A stretch of DNA of 60,620 nucleotides from Pseudomonadota bacterium (GTDB taxonomy: Bacteria > Pseudomonadota > Alphaproteobacteria > UBA828), in contig JAQBTG010000021.1 of assembly GCA_027624955.1 (NCBI GenBank), forward strand, positions 1 through 60,620, in the 5' to 3' direction. The notes under the pieces are model-generated. The model saw only the letters and a list, made by a program, of their open reading frames with translations, was not told the DNA's origin and did no database searches. A program made the position numbers and the translations under genes. Every line of letters starts with the position of its first letter. Position 1 is the stretch's first letter. Below are positions 1-9,529 of this stretch, in pieces.

Positions 1-1
1 T

Positions 2-256
2 GTCCTACAAATTCAAGGTGTTGTTCTCACAATGTATGACAAGCGAAACAATTTGTCCGAGCAGGTCGCCGAGGACGTACGAAATCACTTGGGTTCCAAG
101 GTGTATGACACCGTTATACCGAGAAATGTGCGTATTTCAGAAGCGCCGTCTTTCGGAAAACCTGTATTACTATATGACATTCACTGCGCCGGTGCGCAGG
201 CCTACGCGCATCTTGCCAGCGAGATGTTGAAACGCGAAGGGATCAGAGTGTCATGA
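2..256 (+). CDS. parA: ParA chromosome partitioning ATPase (C-terminal fragment)
   Basis: This is the last 84 codons of ParA (Soj), the Walker-type ATPase that moves ParB-parS complexes during chromosome segregation. The reading frame is open from base 2, so the start and the Walker A and B motifs lie outside the window. Visible family landmarks are 'VVLTMYDKRNNLSEQV', then 'VIPRNVRISEAPSFGKPV', which is the conserved C-terminal ParA segment. The stop overlaps the parB start by 4 nt, so the two are translationally coupled as in most alphaproteobacterial parAB operons. Truncation is only due to the window edge. Confidence 0.95.
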   Translation, partial: VLQIQGVVLTMYDKRNNLSEQVAEDVRNHLGSKVYDTVIPRNVRISEAPSFGKPVLLYDIHCAGAQAYAHLASEMLKREGIRVS

Positions 257-1143
257 ACGCAGAATCATCGAATCAGGCACCACAACGCCTACGCGGTTTG
301 GGCTCAGGTTTGGCCACGTTGCTTGGAGATAGTGGCGGTGGCGATCGCTTAGCTGCTGAAACGACACCCAGTTCGGCCCGTGTGCTACCGATCGCCAGCC
401 TTCGGGCCGGCAGATTGCAACCGCGTAAAGAATTTGCCGATTCTGAGATAGCTACCCTAGCGGACTCAATTCGCCAACAAGGCATCCTCCAACCTATATT
501 GGTACGCCCAGCAAAGGGTTCAGACGGCGATTATGAAATTATCGCTGGTGAACGTCGGTGGCGCGCCGCACAGCGCGCGGGTCTTCATGAAGTACCTGTT
601 ATCATTCACTTCATTGGCGACCAGGACGCGCTGGAAATCGCTCTGATTGAAAATATACATCGCGAAAATCTAAATATTATCGAAGAGGCCGAAGCCTATC
701 AGCGGCTAATTTCTGACTTTGGCAATACTCAGGAGGAAGTCGCCCGGGCCCTCGGCCGCAGTCGCAGCCACATCGCCAACACAGTTCGTCTGCTAACGCT
801 TCCGTCCCAAGTTAGGGATCTCACCATTGCCGGAAAATTGAGCGCAGGTCACGCCAGAGTCTTGGTGGGTTCGCCTGATGCAGTCGAAATTGCTGAAAGA
901 ATCGTCGACGAAAACCTTAATGTCCGGCAAACAGAAAATATGATGCGCGCCGCGACCACCCAATCTAAGCCATCGCGCAATCCTGATTCCAAGAAAAGCG
1001 CTGATCTCAAAGACCTGGAACAAATATTGTCCAATCGTCTCGGATTAAAGGTGATCATTACCGAGAAAAAACGCGGAGGTAGCCTGAGCGTCCAATATAA
1101 AACATTGGAACAATTAGACGAATTCCTAAAGCGCCTAGATTAG
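253..1143 (+). CDS. parB: ParB chromosome partitioning protein
   Basis: ParB (Spo0J) is a parS-binding CTPase clamp that loads near the origin and works with ParA. The 296-residue length is usual. The CTP-binding 'GERRWRA' lies at residues 99-105, the second N-terminal motif 'ENIHRENLN' at about 134, and a helix-turn-helix with 'TQEEVARALGRSRSHIANTV' at about 160-180. A charged linker and a C-terminal dimerisation domain follow. The start overlaps parA by 4 nt. The 3' end overlaps the end of convergent holA by 4 bp, with no room for a terminator. A nearby replication origin is likely from known synteny, but no parS site was identified here. Confidence 0.97.
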   Translation: MNAESSNQAPQRLRGLGSGLATLLGDSGGGDRLAAETTPSSARVLPIASLRAGRLQPRKEFADSEIATLADSIRQQGILQPILVRPAKGSDGDYEIIAGERRWRAAQRAGLHEVPVIIHFIGDQDALEIALIENIHRENLNIIEEAEAYQRLISDFGNTQEEVARALGRSRSHIANTVRLLTLPSQVRDLTIAGKLSAGHARVLVGSPDAVEIAERIVDENLNVRQTENMMRAATTQSKPSRNPDSKKSADLKDLEQILSNRLGLKVIITEKKRGGSLSVQYKTLEQLDEFLKRLD

Positions 1144-2201
1144 CCGCGCGCCCTGCCAGCCCGCCCCGCCGCGCCGATTCGCACCAGGGCCCTCGCGCAA
1201 ATTTCATGAGCCGGCATGCCGGTTGTTTTGCAGTCGATTTCCGCTTCGCACAATATACCCATCGCCTGGGCAATGCGCGGCAAAGACCAATGCGTTGCCT
1301 GAAGGTGAAAGGCAGGCCGGTGCTTAAAAAATATTGGCGGGCGAAGAGACGAGATTAATTTTTCGAGGGACCCGCCAGCTGCTGACAGACCGACAACATA
1401 GTGCAGCTGTAGAAATCTCCGGGCGACGGAGCGCAGCGCACTAATAGGTTGAACACCCTGCTCGACGGCAAGTTCCAAAAAACGGTCCACATTTGCCAAT
1501 TCACCGTTCGCCACGGCATCAGCCAATTGATCGAGAGACCACACGCCGGCGTCCCCGGCACCATCCATGACGATCTGCAACGTAATCCGCGTCGCGCCCG
1601 TATCCGTAGATGGGTCATCGTTTAACGCAAAGAGAATCAATTTCCCCAGTTCATTCCGCACCTGCATGCGGTCGTTGCCTAGCCTTTCCAGTAGCCAAAA
1701 AAGGGCATCCGGCTCGATATTGGCATTTTTCGATGACAGGAATTCGGCAACATAATCTCTGAGGCTGTTCTGGTCGTCTTCATAACAGGCAACGGCACCG
1801 AGATCCGCGTCCCGCTCAAACAACTTCCGCAATGAAGATCCGGGCCCCAAATTGGCGGCTTCGACAACAAGCAGAGTATCCCCGCATTCAGTCTCAAGCG
1901 CTGCCGAGATCATTCCCGTGTGGCTATCTCCGGCATCCTTGAGCCACACCGCCCGTCGCCCGCCGCCAAATGGAAGCGCACCTAATTCATCAGCCAAACG
2001 GGCTGGATCGCCGACAATATCACGGGCCTGCAATTCACACAGACGAAAGGCGTCGGCCAAATCTTCCACAGCGAACTTGATTGCGCCCCTGGCACTCTCT
2101 CGCACCAATCCGGCATTTGGACCATAAATCAGCAGAGCCTTCACATTGGCGGGAGGCTGAGCGCAAATTTTTTGGCCTCGTGAGCCCTTGAACGCCACCA
2201 T
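1140..2201 (-). CDS. holA: DNA polymerase III subunit delta
   Basis: HolA is the clamp-loader delta subunit, which opens the beta sliding clamp within the gamma/tau complex. At 353 aa it has the usual length. The N-terminal segment 'ALLIYGPNAGLVRESA' and the following 'LGALPFGGGRRAVWLKDAG' match the family's P-loop-like but non-hydrolysing AAA+ domain. The C-terminal collar domain contains 'FFKHRPAFHLQATHW'. It is the last gene of a minus-strand operon behind lptE (26-nt gap) and converges on parB. The leuS-lptE-holA order is common in alphaproteobacteria, which supports the call. Confidence 0.94.
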   Translation of the reverse strand: MVAFKGSRGQKICAQPPANVKALLIYGPNAGLVRESARGAIKFAVEDLADAFRLCELQARDIVGDPARLADELGALPFGGGRRAVWLKDAGDSHTGMISAALETECGDTLLVVEAANLGPGSSLRKLFERDADLGAVACYEDDQNSLRDYVAEFLSSKNANIEPDALFWLLERLGNDRMQVRNELGKLILFALNDDPSTDTGATRITLQIVMDGAGDAGVWSLDQLADAVANGELANVDRFLELAVEQGVQPISALRSVARRFLQLHYVVGLSAAGGSLEKLISSLRPPIFFKHRPAFHLQATHWSLPRIAQAMGILCEAEIDCKTTGMPAHEICARALVRIGAAGRAGRARG

Positions 2202-2227
2202 GATTATTCCGCTTTTGGCTTTCGGTA

Positions 2228-2758
2228 TTAGGATTCTTTGCGATTAAAATAAACCACCAACAAATCGAATATTTCTTTACCGATTTCCTGTGCGGCGCGC
2301 TCCGCCGCGTTGTCCTCAGCCGAGATCGTTGCAAATTCAGAACCGACTACATTGTAACTGCCAACCGAAACAGAATTTCCCTCAAACACTGTGGCCCCGC
2401 TCGACAAATCGACCAAGGCGAACGATGCTCTCATCCGCAAATTTTGGCGCGTAGCCGTATTGTCCGACTGTATCAACAGGGCTTGCGTTGAGCTTTCAAG
2501 ATCGATCGACAACCGAAACTGCGGCACATCGGCAACACTTTTTGGCGATAGTTTTTCGTTTAACCGGTTGCGCAATAGCAGGCCGCTATGCCCGCTTATC
2601 TTGGCAACTTCAACTAGAGGCAGATACTGGCGAACAGAATTTGATTTATCCTGGCTATAAATTGGTGTGAAACCACATCCCGTAACCAACATGCTGGCAA
2701 GAATAGCCATCGTCACAAATCCGAACGACGCGCTTCGATGAAGGCTAAACCACGACAT
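2228..2758 (-). CDS. lptE: LPS assembly lipoprotein LptE
   Basis: LptE plugs the LptD barrel and helps insert lipopolysaccharide into the outer leaflet of the outer membrane. The N-terminus carries a lipoprotein signal: a hydrophobic stretch at residues 12-25 and the lipobox 'LVTGC' with Cys28, followed by 'GFTPIY', a hallmark of alphaproteobacterial LptE. The 176-aa length is typical. The start overlaps the end of leuS by 14 nt, so translation is probably coupled. Sequence conservation in this family is low, and the call rests on the lipobox, the GFxPxY motif and the position between leuS and holA. Confidence 0.9.
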   Translation of the reverse strand: MSWFSLHRSASFGFVTMAILASMLVTGCGFTPIYSQDKSNSVRQYLPLVEVAKISGHSGLLLRNRLNEKLSPKSVADVPQFRLSIDLESSTQALLIQSDNTATRQNLRMRASFALVDLSSGATVFEGNSVSVGSYNVVGSEFATISAEDNAAERAAQEIGKEIFDLLVVYFNRKES

Positions 2759-5342
2759 TGACGATCTTGCCTTTTACGACAACCACCTTACGAACCGCCA
2801 TTCCCGCAATGGCACGTTGGACCCCTTCGTCGGCCAACGCCGCGGTTTCCGCGCTCGCATTGTCATGATCAATAGGCAGTTCAATGGTTGCCCGTTTTTT
2901 CCCATTTACCTGCACGGCCAGCGTCACGCTGTCCTGACTCAGGTATCTTTGCTCGGCTTGCGGCCATTCCAGTTGAAATAATGATTTATCTTTTTTCAAA
3001 TAGCCCCACAGCTCAGCACATATATGTGGGGTCATCGGCATCAATAGCCGGAGGACAATTTCCAGCCCAGTACGATAGACTAGCGCGCCGGCCTCTGAAC
3101 TCCGGTCCATTTCCCCGAGCTCATTTGTCAATTGGCGAACCCGCGCCACAGCTCGATTGAAATGAAATTTTTCCAAATCGTTCGTGACGCCGGCGATGGT
3201 TTGGTGAATGGTTCGCTGGGTGGCAAAAAGGTTTACATCCCCCGGTGGGATTATCGCATCGGTGCCGTCCTTATCTGAAGCGGTGGCGGCTTGGTCAAGC
3301 TGGGTTACCATCCGCCACACGCTGCCAAGATAACGCCAGGCACCCTTAATCCCGGTATCGCTCCATTCGAGATCACGTTCGGGTGGGCTGTCTGAAAGCA
3401 TGAAGAGCCGCGCCGTATCGGCACCATAGGAATCGATGATTTCTTCCGGATCGACGACATTACGTTTTGACTTGCTCATCGATACAGAACGGCCGACCGT
3501 AACCGGCGCGCTATCGCTAACGCGCACCAATCCGCCCTTGTCGTCGGATGTCACTTCTTCCGGATAGAGCCAACCACCTGCCGCGTCCTGGTAGGTTTCG
3601 TGACACACCATGCCCTGGGTAAACAGTCCGGCGAACGGCTCGTCGATCGACACATAGCCACAGCGTTTCATCGCCCGCACAAAGAAGCGGGAATAGAGCA
3701 AATGGAGGACGGCATGTTCGACGCCGCCGATATATTGATCCACCGGTAGCCAATGATCGACATCCGCTGCCGTCACCGGCTCGTCGGCCCGCGGTGAACA
3801 GAAACGCGCGAAGTACCAGGAGGAATCGACGAAGGTATCCATGGTATCGCTGTCGCGCCGCGCCGGTGCGCCACAGGACGGACAAGGCACTTCTCGCCAG
3901 CCCGTGTGATTGTCCAACGGATTGCCCGGCGTGTCGAAGGTGACATCATCCGGTAAGCGCACCGGCAATTCTTCGCGTGGCACCGCCACCACGCCGCAGG
4001 CAGCACAATGCACGACCGGAATCGGACAGCCCCAATAGCGCTGTCGAGAAATTCCCCAATCGCGCAATCTATAATTGATTGTCGCCTCGCCGATGTTGGA
4101 TGCGGCTAACCGTTCGATGACTTTCTCAAGTGCACTCGGGACATCGAGACCGTTGAGAAATCCCGAATTAATCAGTACGCCGTCATCGGTATAGGCCTCC
4201 GCACCGATCTCAAACGACTCGGCATCCTGGTCTGGCGGGCACACCACGGGGATTACTGGCAGTTCGTATTTGCGCGCGAATTCGAGGTCGCGTTGATCAT
4301 GCGCCGGGCAGCCGAAAATCGCCCCAGTGCCATAGTCCATGAGGACAAAATTCGCCACATAGACCGGCAATTCGCGCCCTTCTACAAACGGATGGCGCGC
4401 GCGCAACCCTGTGTCCACGCCAATTTTTTCTGCTTTTTCAATGACCTCTTCACCTGTACCGACACGATTGCAGTGCTCGGCGAAGGCCGCAATTGTGGGA
4501 TTCTCGCGCGCCAGCTCAGCGCTCAGCGGATGATTGGGCGACAGCGCGCAAAACGATGCTCCGAATAACGTATCCGGGCGGGTGGTATAGACCTCAAGCG
4601 GTTTCGCCGCCTCCTCGCCGCCCGTGCCGCCGAGCAGCTCAAAATTGACCCGGGCGCCGGTCGAGCGGCCGATCCAATTGCTCTGCATGACGCGCACTTT
4701 GTCAGGCCAACGTTCCAAACCATCGAGCGCTTGCAGCAGCTCGTCGCCATATTCTGTGATGCGGAAAAACCATTGCGATAGTAGGCGCTTTTCCACCACC
4801 GCGCCGGATCGCCAGCCTCGCCCTTCGATCACCTGCTCATTAGCAAGCACTGTATTGTCGACCGGATCCCAATTGACCCAGGATTCCTTACGGTAAGCTA
4901 GGCCGGCCTCGAGAAAATCCAGGAACATGCGCTGTTGATGGACGTAATAGCCGGGATGGCAGGTTGCGATTTCGCGTTCCCAATCGATCGACAGGCCCAT
5001 CGATTTGAGTTGGCGGCGCATGGTGGCGATGTTGGCGTAGGTCCACTCGCCGGGATGGATACCACGCTCCATGGCGGCATTTTCCGCCGGCAGACCAAAC
5101 GCATCCCAGCCCATCGGATGCAATACATTGAAGCCGCGCGCCCGTTTGTAGCGCGCTACCACATCCCCCATGGTGTAGTTACGCACATGGCCCATATGGA
5201 TTTTCCCCGACGGATAGGGAAACATTTCCAAAACATAATATTTCGGCTGCTGGGAATCGGGATCGGGCCGAAAAGCACCGTCAGTTTCCCAACTTGCTTG
5301 CCATTTGGCCTCTATTTCCTTGGCGTTGTATCGCTCGCTCAT
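2745..5342 (-). CDS. leuS: Leucyl-tRNA synthetase
   Basis: Class I aminoacyl-tRNA synthetase charging tRNA-Leu in the cytoplasm. The 865 aa form a full-length bacterial LeuRS. The HIGH signature appears as 'HMGH' at residues 49-52 and the KMSKS loop as 'MSKSK' at 622-626. Between them is the CP1 editing domain, with '[20 protein letters not shown]' and the zinc-knuckle-like cysteines in 'CAACGV' and 'CPSCGAP'. It sits between DUF3576 (114 nt upstream) and lptE (14-nt overlap), in one minus-strand transcription unit. No leader attenuator was recognised in the upstream gap. Confidence 0.98.
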   Translation of the reverse strand: MSERYNAKEIEAKWQASWETDGAFRPDPDSQQPKYYVLEMFPYPSGKIHMGHVRNYTMGDVVARYKRARGFNVLHPMGWDAFGLPAENAAMERGIHPGEWTYANIATMRRQLKSMGLSIDWEREIATCHPGYYVHQQRMFLDFLEAGLAYRKESWVNWDPVDNTVLANEQVIEGRGWRSGAVVEKRLLSQWFFRITEYGDELLQALDGLERWPDKVRVMQSNWIGRSTGARVNFELLGGTGGEEAAKPLEVYTTRPDTLFGASFCALSPNHPLSAELARENPTIAAFAEHCNRVGTGEEVIEKAEKIGVDTGLRARHPFVEGRELPVYVANFVLMDYGTGAIFGCPAHDQRDLEFARKYELPVIPVVCPPDQDAESFEIGAEAYTDDGVLINSGFLNGLDVPSALEKVIERLAASNIGEATINYRLRDWGISRQRYWGCPIPVVHCAACGVVAVPREELPVRLPDDVTFDTPGNPLDNHTGWREVPCPSCGAPARRDSDTMDTFVDSSWYFARFCSPRADEPVTAADVDHWLPVDQYIGGVEHAVLHLLYSRFFVRAMKRCGYVSIDEPFAGLFTQGMVCHETYQDAAGGWLYPEEVTSDDKGGLVRVSDSAPVTVGRSVSMSKSKRNVVDPEEIIDSYGADTARLFMLSDSPPERDLEWSDTGIKGAWRYLGSVWRMVTQLDQAATASDKDGTDAIIPPGDVNLFATQRTIHQTIAGVTNDLEKFHFNRAVARVRQLTNELGEMDRSSEAGALVYRTGLEIVLRLLMPMTPHICAELWGYLKKDKSLFQLEWPQAEQRYLSQDSVTLAVQVNGKKRATIELPIDHDNASAETAALADEGVQRAIAGMAVRKVVVVKGKIVNVVV

Positions 5343-5456
5343 GATGTCCGGTATGACGTCAATTTACTGTAGGTTGACGAAGAGAATATTTTGACGCCGT
5401 GGCGCCGCGCGGGCGTCGGTCTCGCGCGCCGTGCGCCTGCGGCTGGTGGCGTTCGG

Positions 5457-5996
5457 CTACTCGCCGATGCCGCCAGTGCGCAACTGGCGGGCACGCTCCA
5501 GAATCTTATTTTCGAGGCTGGTAACTGTCGACGGGTTGATCGAACTGTCTATCCAGTCACCTTTGTCGCTTTGTTGCTGCCGGAATACCGCGACGCGTAA
5601 GCCATCCGCCCGCAGCGCGCGGTCCAAAATAAATATTGTCATCTTGAAACGCTCGCTCGGCGAATCCGGCGGCGCGTACCAATCAGTAATGATCACACCC
5701 CCGAAGGGATCGGCCGAAGATAGCGGCATGAAGGAGATGGTATCGAGCGACGCACGCCACAAATGGCTGTTGACGCCGATTCCAGCGCCGCCTCCGCCCG
5801 CTTCCTCTTCTCCAGCGTTGCCAAAAAAGTTAATACCGCCCTCGCCGAAAACGCTGGTGCCGGCGTTAGGGCCGCGCGATGTCTTCGGGTTAGTGACCAG
5901 AACCTGGTCGGGATCGAAATATCCGCACGCGCCGAGTGCCGAAATCAGACCAGTTAGGATTACCGGGGCGATGAATATTGCTATGTTCAGTCTCAT
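5457..5996 (-). CDS. DUF3576 domain lipoprotein
   Basis: A 179-aa predicted lipoprotein of the alphaproteobacterial DUF3576 family, function unknown. It has a lipoprotein signal with 'LGAC' and lipidated Cys24. A Gly/Glu-rich spacer at about 55-75 precedes the conserved 'LWRASLDTISFMPLSSADPF' and 'GGVIITDWYAPPDSPSERFK' segments. It lies upstream of leuS on the same strand, an arrangement usual for this family. The neighbourhood with lptE suggests envelope work, but that is inference. The divergent intergenic region towards the porin probably carries its promoter. Confidence 0.87.
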   Translation of the reverse strand: MRLNIAIFIAPVILTGLISALGACGYFDPDQVLVTNPKTSRGPNAGTSVFGEGGINFFGNAGEEEAGGGGAGIGVNSHLWRASLDTISFMPLSSADPFGGVIITDWYAPPDSPSERFKMTIFILDRALRADGLRVAVFRQQQSDKGDWIDSSINPSTVTSLENKILERARQLRTGGIGE

Positions 5997-6473
5997 TGCG
6001 TCACTCGGTGCGGTTGCCCAAATTGTTGAGTATGCCCGCCAAATAAAGCGTGCCGTGCCACTGTTTTACCGGTTGAATGCGACGCAGTATAACGGTGTAC
6101 GCCTATCATATCACAAACTGGTTCAATTCGGCAAAATCATGGCGGACGCTGCGCCGCAGTGAAACAAATAATCGTCTCTGACACACTCGTGCGGCATTTT
6201 TGCAACGTGTTGCGAAAATGAAGAATGGGCACGTCCAATTTTGCTTGATCTTTGATTCAATAGGGATAGGTTCAGTTTCGGTCGACCCAAGTAGGGCGGC
6301 TGGACGAGCCTTTAGTCGGCAAGATGGTCACAAGAAAAATAGGAGTGATAAGCTCCGGAAGCTGGTGACTTTCATGTGCAGGCAGGCGACTTAATAGCGA
6401 TCACATCCAGGCGGTCTGGCCCTGCCAGCGACGAACTGGGAAACCATAATCTCTCCAGAGGAGGATTGAACAC
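5997..6473. other. Divergent intergenic region between DUF3576 and porin
   Basis: These 477 nt have no convincing gene. The short ORF at 6200-6394 has no ribosome binding site and no family resemblance. The region should hold promoters for the minus-strand DUF3576-leuS operon and for the porin. An imperfect palindrome lies at 6198-6217. A strong Shine-Dalgarno (AGAGGAGG, 6457-6464) sits 9 nt before the porin ATG. No -10/-35 pair could be assigned with confidence. Confidence 0.6.
6198..6217. promoter_or_regulatory. Imperfect operator-like palindrome upstream of porin
   Basis: Two 9-nt arms, TTTTGCAAC and GTTGCGAAA, are complementary except for one position and are separated by GT. The site lies 257 nt before the porin start and about 200 nt before the DUF3576 start. 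Its spacing resembles a dimeric regulator site, but no regulator can be assigned from sequence alone. Confidence 0.3.
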
Positions 6474-7694
6474 ATGAAAAAAACACTTTTATTGGGGACG
6501 ACCGCACTCATCGCCGCTGGCGTTGTGTCGAGCGGTGTAGTCCAGGCAGCTGAAGATCCGATCTCAGTTGGCGTTGGCGGTTATGTCCGCAGCGCCATGG
6601 GTTTTATCGACCAGAATAGCGCCGATGGCCAGTTTGCTAATGCTGCCAATAGCATGACCATCGCTAACGATATCGAAATCACCATTTCGGGTTCGACGAC
6701 GCTTGATAACGGCATCACTGCTGGCGTCAGCTTCAACATCGAAGGTAACGCCGATGCCACCGCCGGTAGTGAGTCTCTCGACGAACGTCATGCTTTCTTC
6801 CAAGGCAGCTTCGGCCAGATTAAATTTGGTCAGATCGAAAGCGCGCGCCAGGAAATGACGAATTTCGCGCCGAGCGGCAACTATAACTTCGGCGTCAACA
6901 CGCCGTTCTTCATCTTTGGCAACCCGGGTAACAACGGCACCACCGGTATCTTCAACGTCCGTACCTATGACGATGGCCTGGGCATCGAAGATAACTTGAA
7001 GCTGGTTTATTTCTCACCAACCTTCAATGGCTTCCGCATCGGCGCGAGCTATTCACCGGGCGACAGCAACGGCGATCAATATGGCGGTAATGCCGGTAAC
7101 GCTCTTGGCGGGCTCCAGAACAACGCTGCGGTTGCTGCTGAGTTCAGCAACAATTTCGGCGACTTCAATATCCGTTTAATGGCCGGCTACGAGGCCTACA
7201 CACTTGAGACTTGCAACGTCAATGCAGCAGGTGTGACTACCGTAGCTTCGAGAGTTACACAAACCCCGGCTCTTACCACTACTATCGCCAACGCATCGGA
7301 TCAGAATTGCGAAAATAATCCCGGGTCGACGCAGTTCGGCGGCAAAATTAGCTTCGGCGAATGGTCCATCGGTGGCGGTTGGCTTGAGTCCGATCAGGTT
7401 TCTAATAATGCGGCCGGCCGCGGCATGGAGCGCACGGACTATGATATCGGCGTGTCTTGGTGGTCCGGACCGTTTGGTGTGGGCCTTATGTATGGCAGTG
7501 CAGAAGTCGAGGTGGCTGCTGATAACACGACCGACGATTTCACGATTTACGAGCTCAATGGCACCTATGTGTTGGGCCCGGGGATTGATGTCGGCGCAAC
7601 CATCCGCAGAGGCGACTTTGATGATGGAACTGCAGTGGGTGGGTTGGACAACGAATTCACCGAATTCGCGATAAGTGCGGCTATGACATTCTAA
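6474..7694 (+). CDS. Outer-membrane porin (general diffusion, Porin_4-like)
   Basis: A 406-aa trimeric-type beta-barrel porin for passive diffusion of small hydrophilic solutes. It starts with a signal peptide ('MKKTLLLGTTALIAAG', cleavage near 'VQA-AED' at about residue 25). The mature start is 'DPISVGVGGYVRSAMGF', followed by alternating amphipathic strands. The barrel ends with the terminal Phe signature 'ISAAMTF' used by the BAM complex. A long loop at about 242-280 contains two cysteines ('ETCNV', 'QNCEN') that could form a disulphide. AGAGGAGG precedes the ATG, and a strong terminator follows 25 nt after the stop, so it is monocistronic and probably highly expressed. Confidence 0.93.
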   Translation: MKKTLLLGTTALIAAGVVSSGVVQAAEDPISVGVGGYVRSAMGFIDQNSADGQFANAANSMTIANDIEITISGSTTLDNGITAGVSFNIEGNADATAGSESLDERHAFFQGSFGQIKFGQIESARQEMTNFAPSGNYNFGVNTPFFIFGNPGNNGTTGIFNVRTYDDGLGIEDNLKLVYFSPTFNGFRIGASYSPGDSNGDQYGGNAGNALGGLQNNAAVAAEFSNNFGDFNIRLMAGYEAYTLETCNVNAAGVTTVASRVTQTPALTTTIANASDQNCENNPGSTQFGGKISFGEWSIGGGWLESDQVSNNAAGRGMERTDYDIGVSWWSGPFGVGLMYGSAEVEVAADNTTDDFTIYELNGTYVLGPGIDVGATIRRGDFDDGTAVGGLDNEFTEFAISAAMTF

Positions 7695-7718
7695 GCAGTC
7701 ATTTTATCTCGAAATTTT

Positions 7719-7749
7719 GGGGACGGCCCTTGGGCCGTCCCCTTTTTTT
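7719..7749 (+). terminator. Rho-independent terminator of the porin gene
   Basis: A perfect GC-rich inverted repeat, GGGGACGGCC with loop CTTG and GGCCGTCCCC at 7719-7742, is followed directly by seven T residues (7743-7749). It is the clearest intrinsic terminator in the window and isolates the porin from the sulfotransferase locus. Confidence 0.95.
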
Positions 7750-7798
7750 GCCTATCGCAAACCGGCTATTTCGGCTTCCATGCGTCATGCTGGTGGCA

Positions 7799-7812
7799 GG
7801 AGAATATTCTCC
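7799..7812. promoter_or_regulatory. Perfect 14-bp palindrome
   Basis: GGAGAATATTCTCC is fully self-complementary. It lies 36-44 nt before the candidate starts of the decayed TPR gene that opens the sulfation locus, and just after the porin terminator. The position suits an operator, but no regulator family is identified. It may have lost meaning now that the downstream gene is broken. Confidence 0.3.
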
Positions 7813-7834
7813 GCATTAGATTTCGACGCAGGCA

Positions 7835-8665
7835 TTGCGGTGGTGTGAGGCGGATGTGACACGGCGCGCGAATAGGGCTGGAGGCGGCACCCAGGATGCA
7901 AACGCCTTATGGGTGCGCGCTTCCGAGCTGGCCCGCGCCGGGCAAATCCGCGAGGCCGAAAAACTTCTCGTCAAATTAGCGAAAATTGCGCCCAACAATG
8001 GCGATATATTAGACTTTCACGGCACCCTGAAAGTACAAGCTGGCAAGCATGCGCAGGCTGTTCCCCTGATCAAAAGGGCGCTTCGTCTCGACGATGGCAA
8101 TTCCACCACGCATGGCAGCCTGTGGTCGCGTACGAAGGTTTGTCGAAACCGGACAAAGCAAAAACCCACTATCTTCGGGCGCTCAAACTTGATCCGAACC
8201 AGGCGCGCATACATCTAAATCTGGGCGCCCTGTTGTGGCAAGAAGGCGATCGTGGCGCCGCCGTAAAACACTATGAACAAGCTCTCACCGCGCTATGTCT
8301 ATCTGGGTCAGGCGATGCTTTTTCTCGGCCGCCTCGATGAAGCGCTCAGCTGCGGCGAAGTCGCCGTGCGGCTCCATCCGTCTTCCGCCAAGGGGCATAT
8401 AAATTTGGGCCGCGCCCTGCAAGCGGGCGGCCGCATCGAAGAAGCGATATCCCGTTTCCGTCAGGCCATTACACTAAATGAGCGCCTTGCCGAAGCTTAT
8501 GAGAACTACGCCTATGCGCGTCGCGTTGCCGAGGGAGACAAGTTTGCCGACGCCTTGTCTGCCGCGCTTGGCGCGCAAGGTTGGACAGACGGCGAGCATG
8601 CCCGCTTCCGTCGCTTAGCCGGGGTCGAGCAGTTATACTCGCACCGAGTCGTTTTCTGGCGATAG
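7835..8665 (+). pseudogene. Decayed TPR gene, paralogue of the TPR-sulfotransferase
   Basis: TPR coding runs through three frame segments. From 7835 (TTG; or GTG at 7856) to about 8115 the frame encodes repeats ending 'LIKRALRLDDGNSTTHG'. From about 8120 to 8285 the next frame continues with 'KTHYLRALKLDPNQARIHLN'. From about 8290 the first frame resumes with 'YVYLGQAMLFLGRLDEA' and stops at 8665. Alignment with the intact paralogue at 9530 shows a net loss of about 20 nt near 8290. It also shows that the C-terminal sulfotransferase domain is absent. The first shift could be a sequencing error, but the deletion and truncation point to real decay. Confidence 0.82.
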
Positions 8666-8674
8666 GCACAAACA

Positions 8675-9508
8675 ATGAGCAACATCATCTGGCTTGCCTC
8701 CTACCCCAAATCGGGCAATATCTGGCTGCAAGCCTTTCTGTACAATTTGATTTCCGACGCCCATCAGACACCGAGTGCGGAAATAATTCGCAACTTTTGC
8801 ACGCCGGAGGCGGCCGCCCTGCATTTCATGAAGTTGGATTCCCGCCCCCTCAGCGCTTGGTCGCGGAATGAAACGGCTGAACGCCGAGCCGCGGCACATC
8901 AGACCATTGCCGAGCTTCGGTCCGACAATGTTTTCGCCAGCACCCAGGCGGCTTTGGCGTCGCGCGGCGGCTCTGCCACCATTACTATGGAGCATACGAC
9001 AGCGGCGATATATCTGGTCCGCAATCCGCTCGATTTGGCGCTGTCCCTGGCGGCGGCGGATGAGTGCAGCATCGATGACGCGATCCTCCGGCTCGAGACC
9101 GAATATGAATCCGAGAACAGCGATCAATTCGCCTACGAATTCCACGGCAGTTGGTCGACCCATGTCTTGAGTTGGACCCAGCAGCGCCATGCCGGGCTTC
9201 ACCTCCTGCGCTATGAAGACATGCTGTCGGTACCGGAAAAATCTTTTGGGCCCGTGGCCACATTCTTCGGTTTCGATGCTTCGCCGGCGCGGATCGACCG
9301 AGCGATACGGTATTCCACGTTTGACAATCTAGCGGTGGAACAGGAAAAATCCACTTATGCGCGTAGCACCGAAGCTTCAACAAAATTACTTCGGGTTGGC
9401 AAATCGGATCAGTGGCGGGGCGTATTGAGCGCCGATCAGGTGCGCCGCGTCGTCGAGCGCCATGCTGAGCAAATGGAGCGTTTTGGCTATATCCCGGATG
9501 CCTATTGA
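8675..9508 (+). CDS. Sulfotransferase-family protein with degenerate active site
   Basis: A 277-aa Sulfotransfer_1-type protein, close to the copy at 14592. The 5'-phosphosulfate loop reads 'YPKSGNIW' (residues 10-17) with Ile where Thr is usual. The 3'-phosphate site 'IYLVRNPLDLALS' is kept. At residues 89-91, where the paralogue has Lys-Thr-His, this protein has Ser-Thr-Gln, so the catalytic Lys and His are missing. The C-terminal PAPS-binding segment survives as 'GKSDQW'. It follows the broken TPR gene by 9 nt and precedes the TPR-sulfotransferase by 21 nt. It is intact as an ORF but is probably inactive or altered in function (inference). Confidence 0.85.
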   Translation: MSNIIWLASYPKSGNIWLQAFLYNLISDAHQTPSAEIIRNFCTPEAAALHFMKLDSRPLSAWSRNETAERRAAAHQTIAELRSDNVFASTQAALASRGGSATITMEHTTAAIYLVRNPLDLALSLAAADECSIDDAILRLETEYESENSDQFAYEFHGSWSTHVLSWTQQRHAGLHLLRYEDMLSVPEKSFGPVATFFGFDASPARIDRAIRYSTFDNLAVEQEKSTYARSTEASTKLLRVGKSDQWRGVLSADQVRRVVERHAEQMERFGYIPDAY

Positions 9509-9529
9509 CGCGCTGAGACCGGAGATCGG

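Noticed and set aside
5470-5490. Perfect 8-bp hairpin (CCGCCAGT/ACTGGCGG) near the DUF3576 stop
   Set aside because: It is inside the coding 3' end and has no T tract, so it is not called as a terminator.
5431-6162. 243-aa plus-strand ORF
   Set aside because: Antisense to DUF3576, which has a convincing lipobox and conserved gene order.
6200-6394. 64-aa ORF upstream of the porin
   Set aside because: No Shine-Dalgarno, no conserved motif, and it lies in a likely promoter region.
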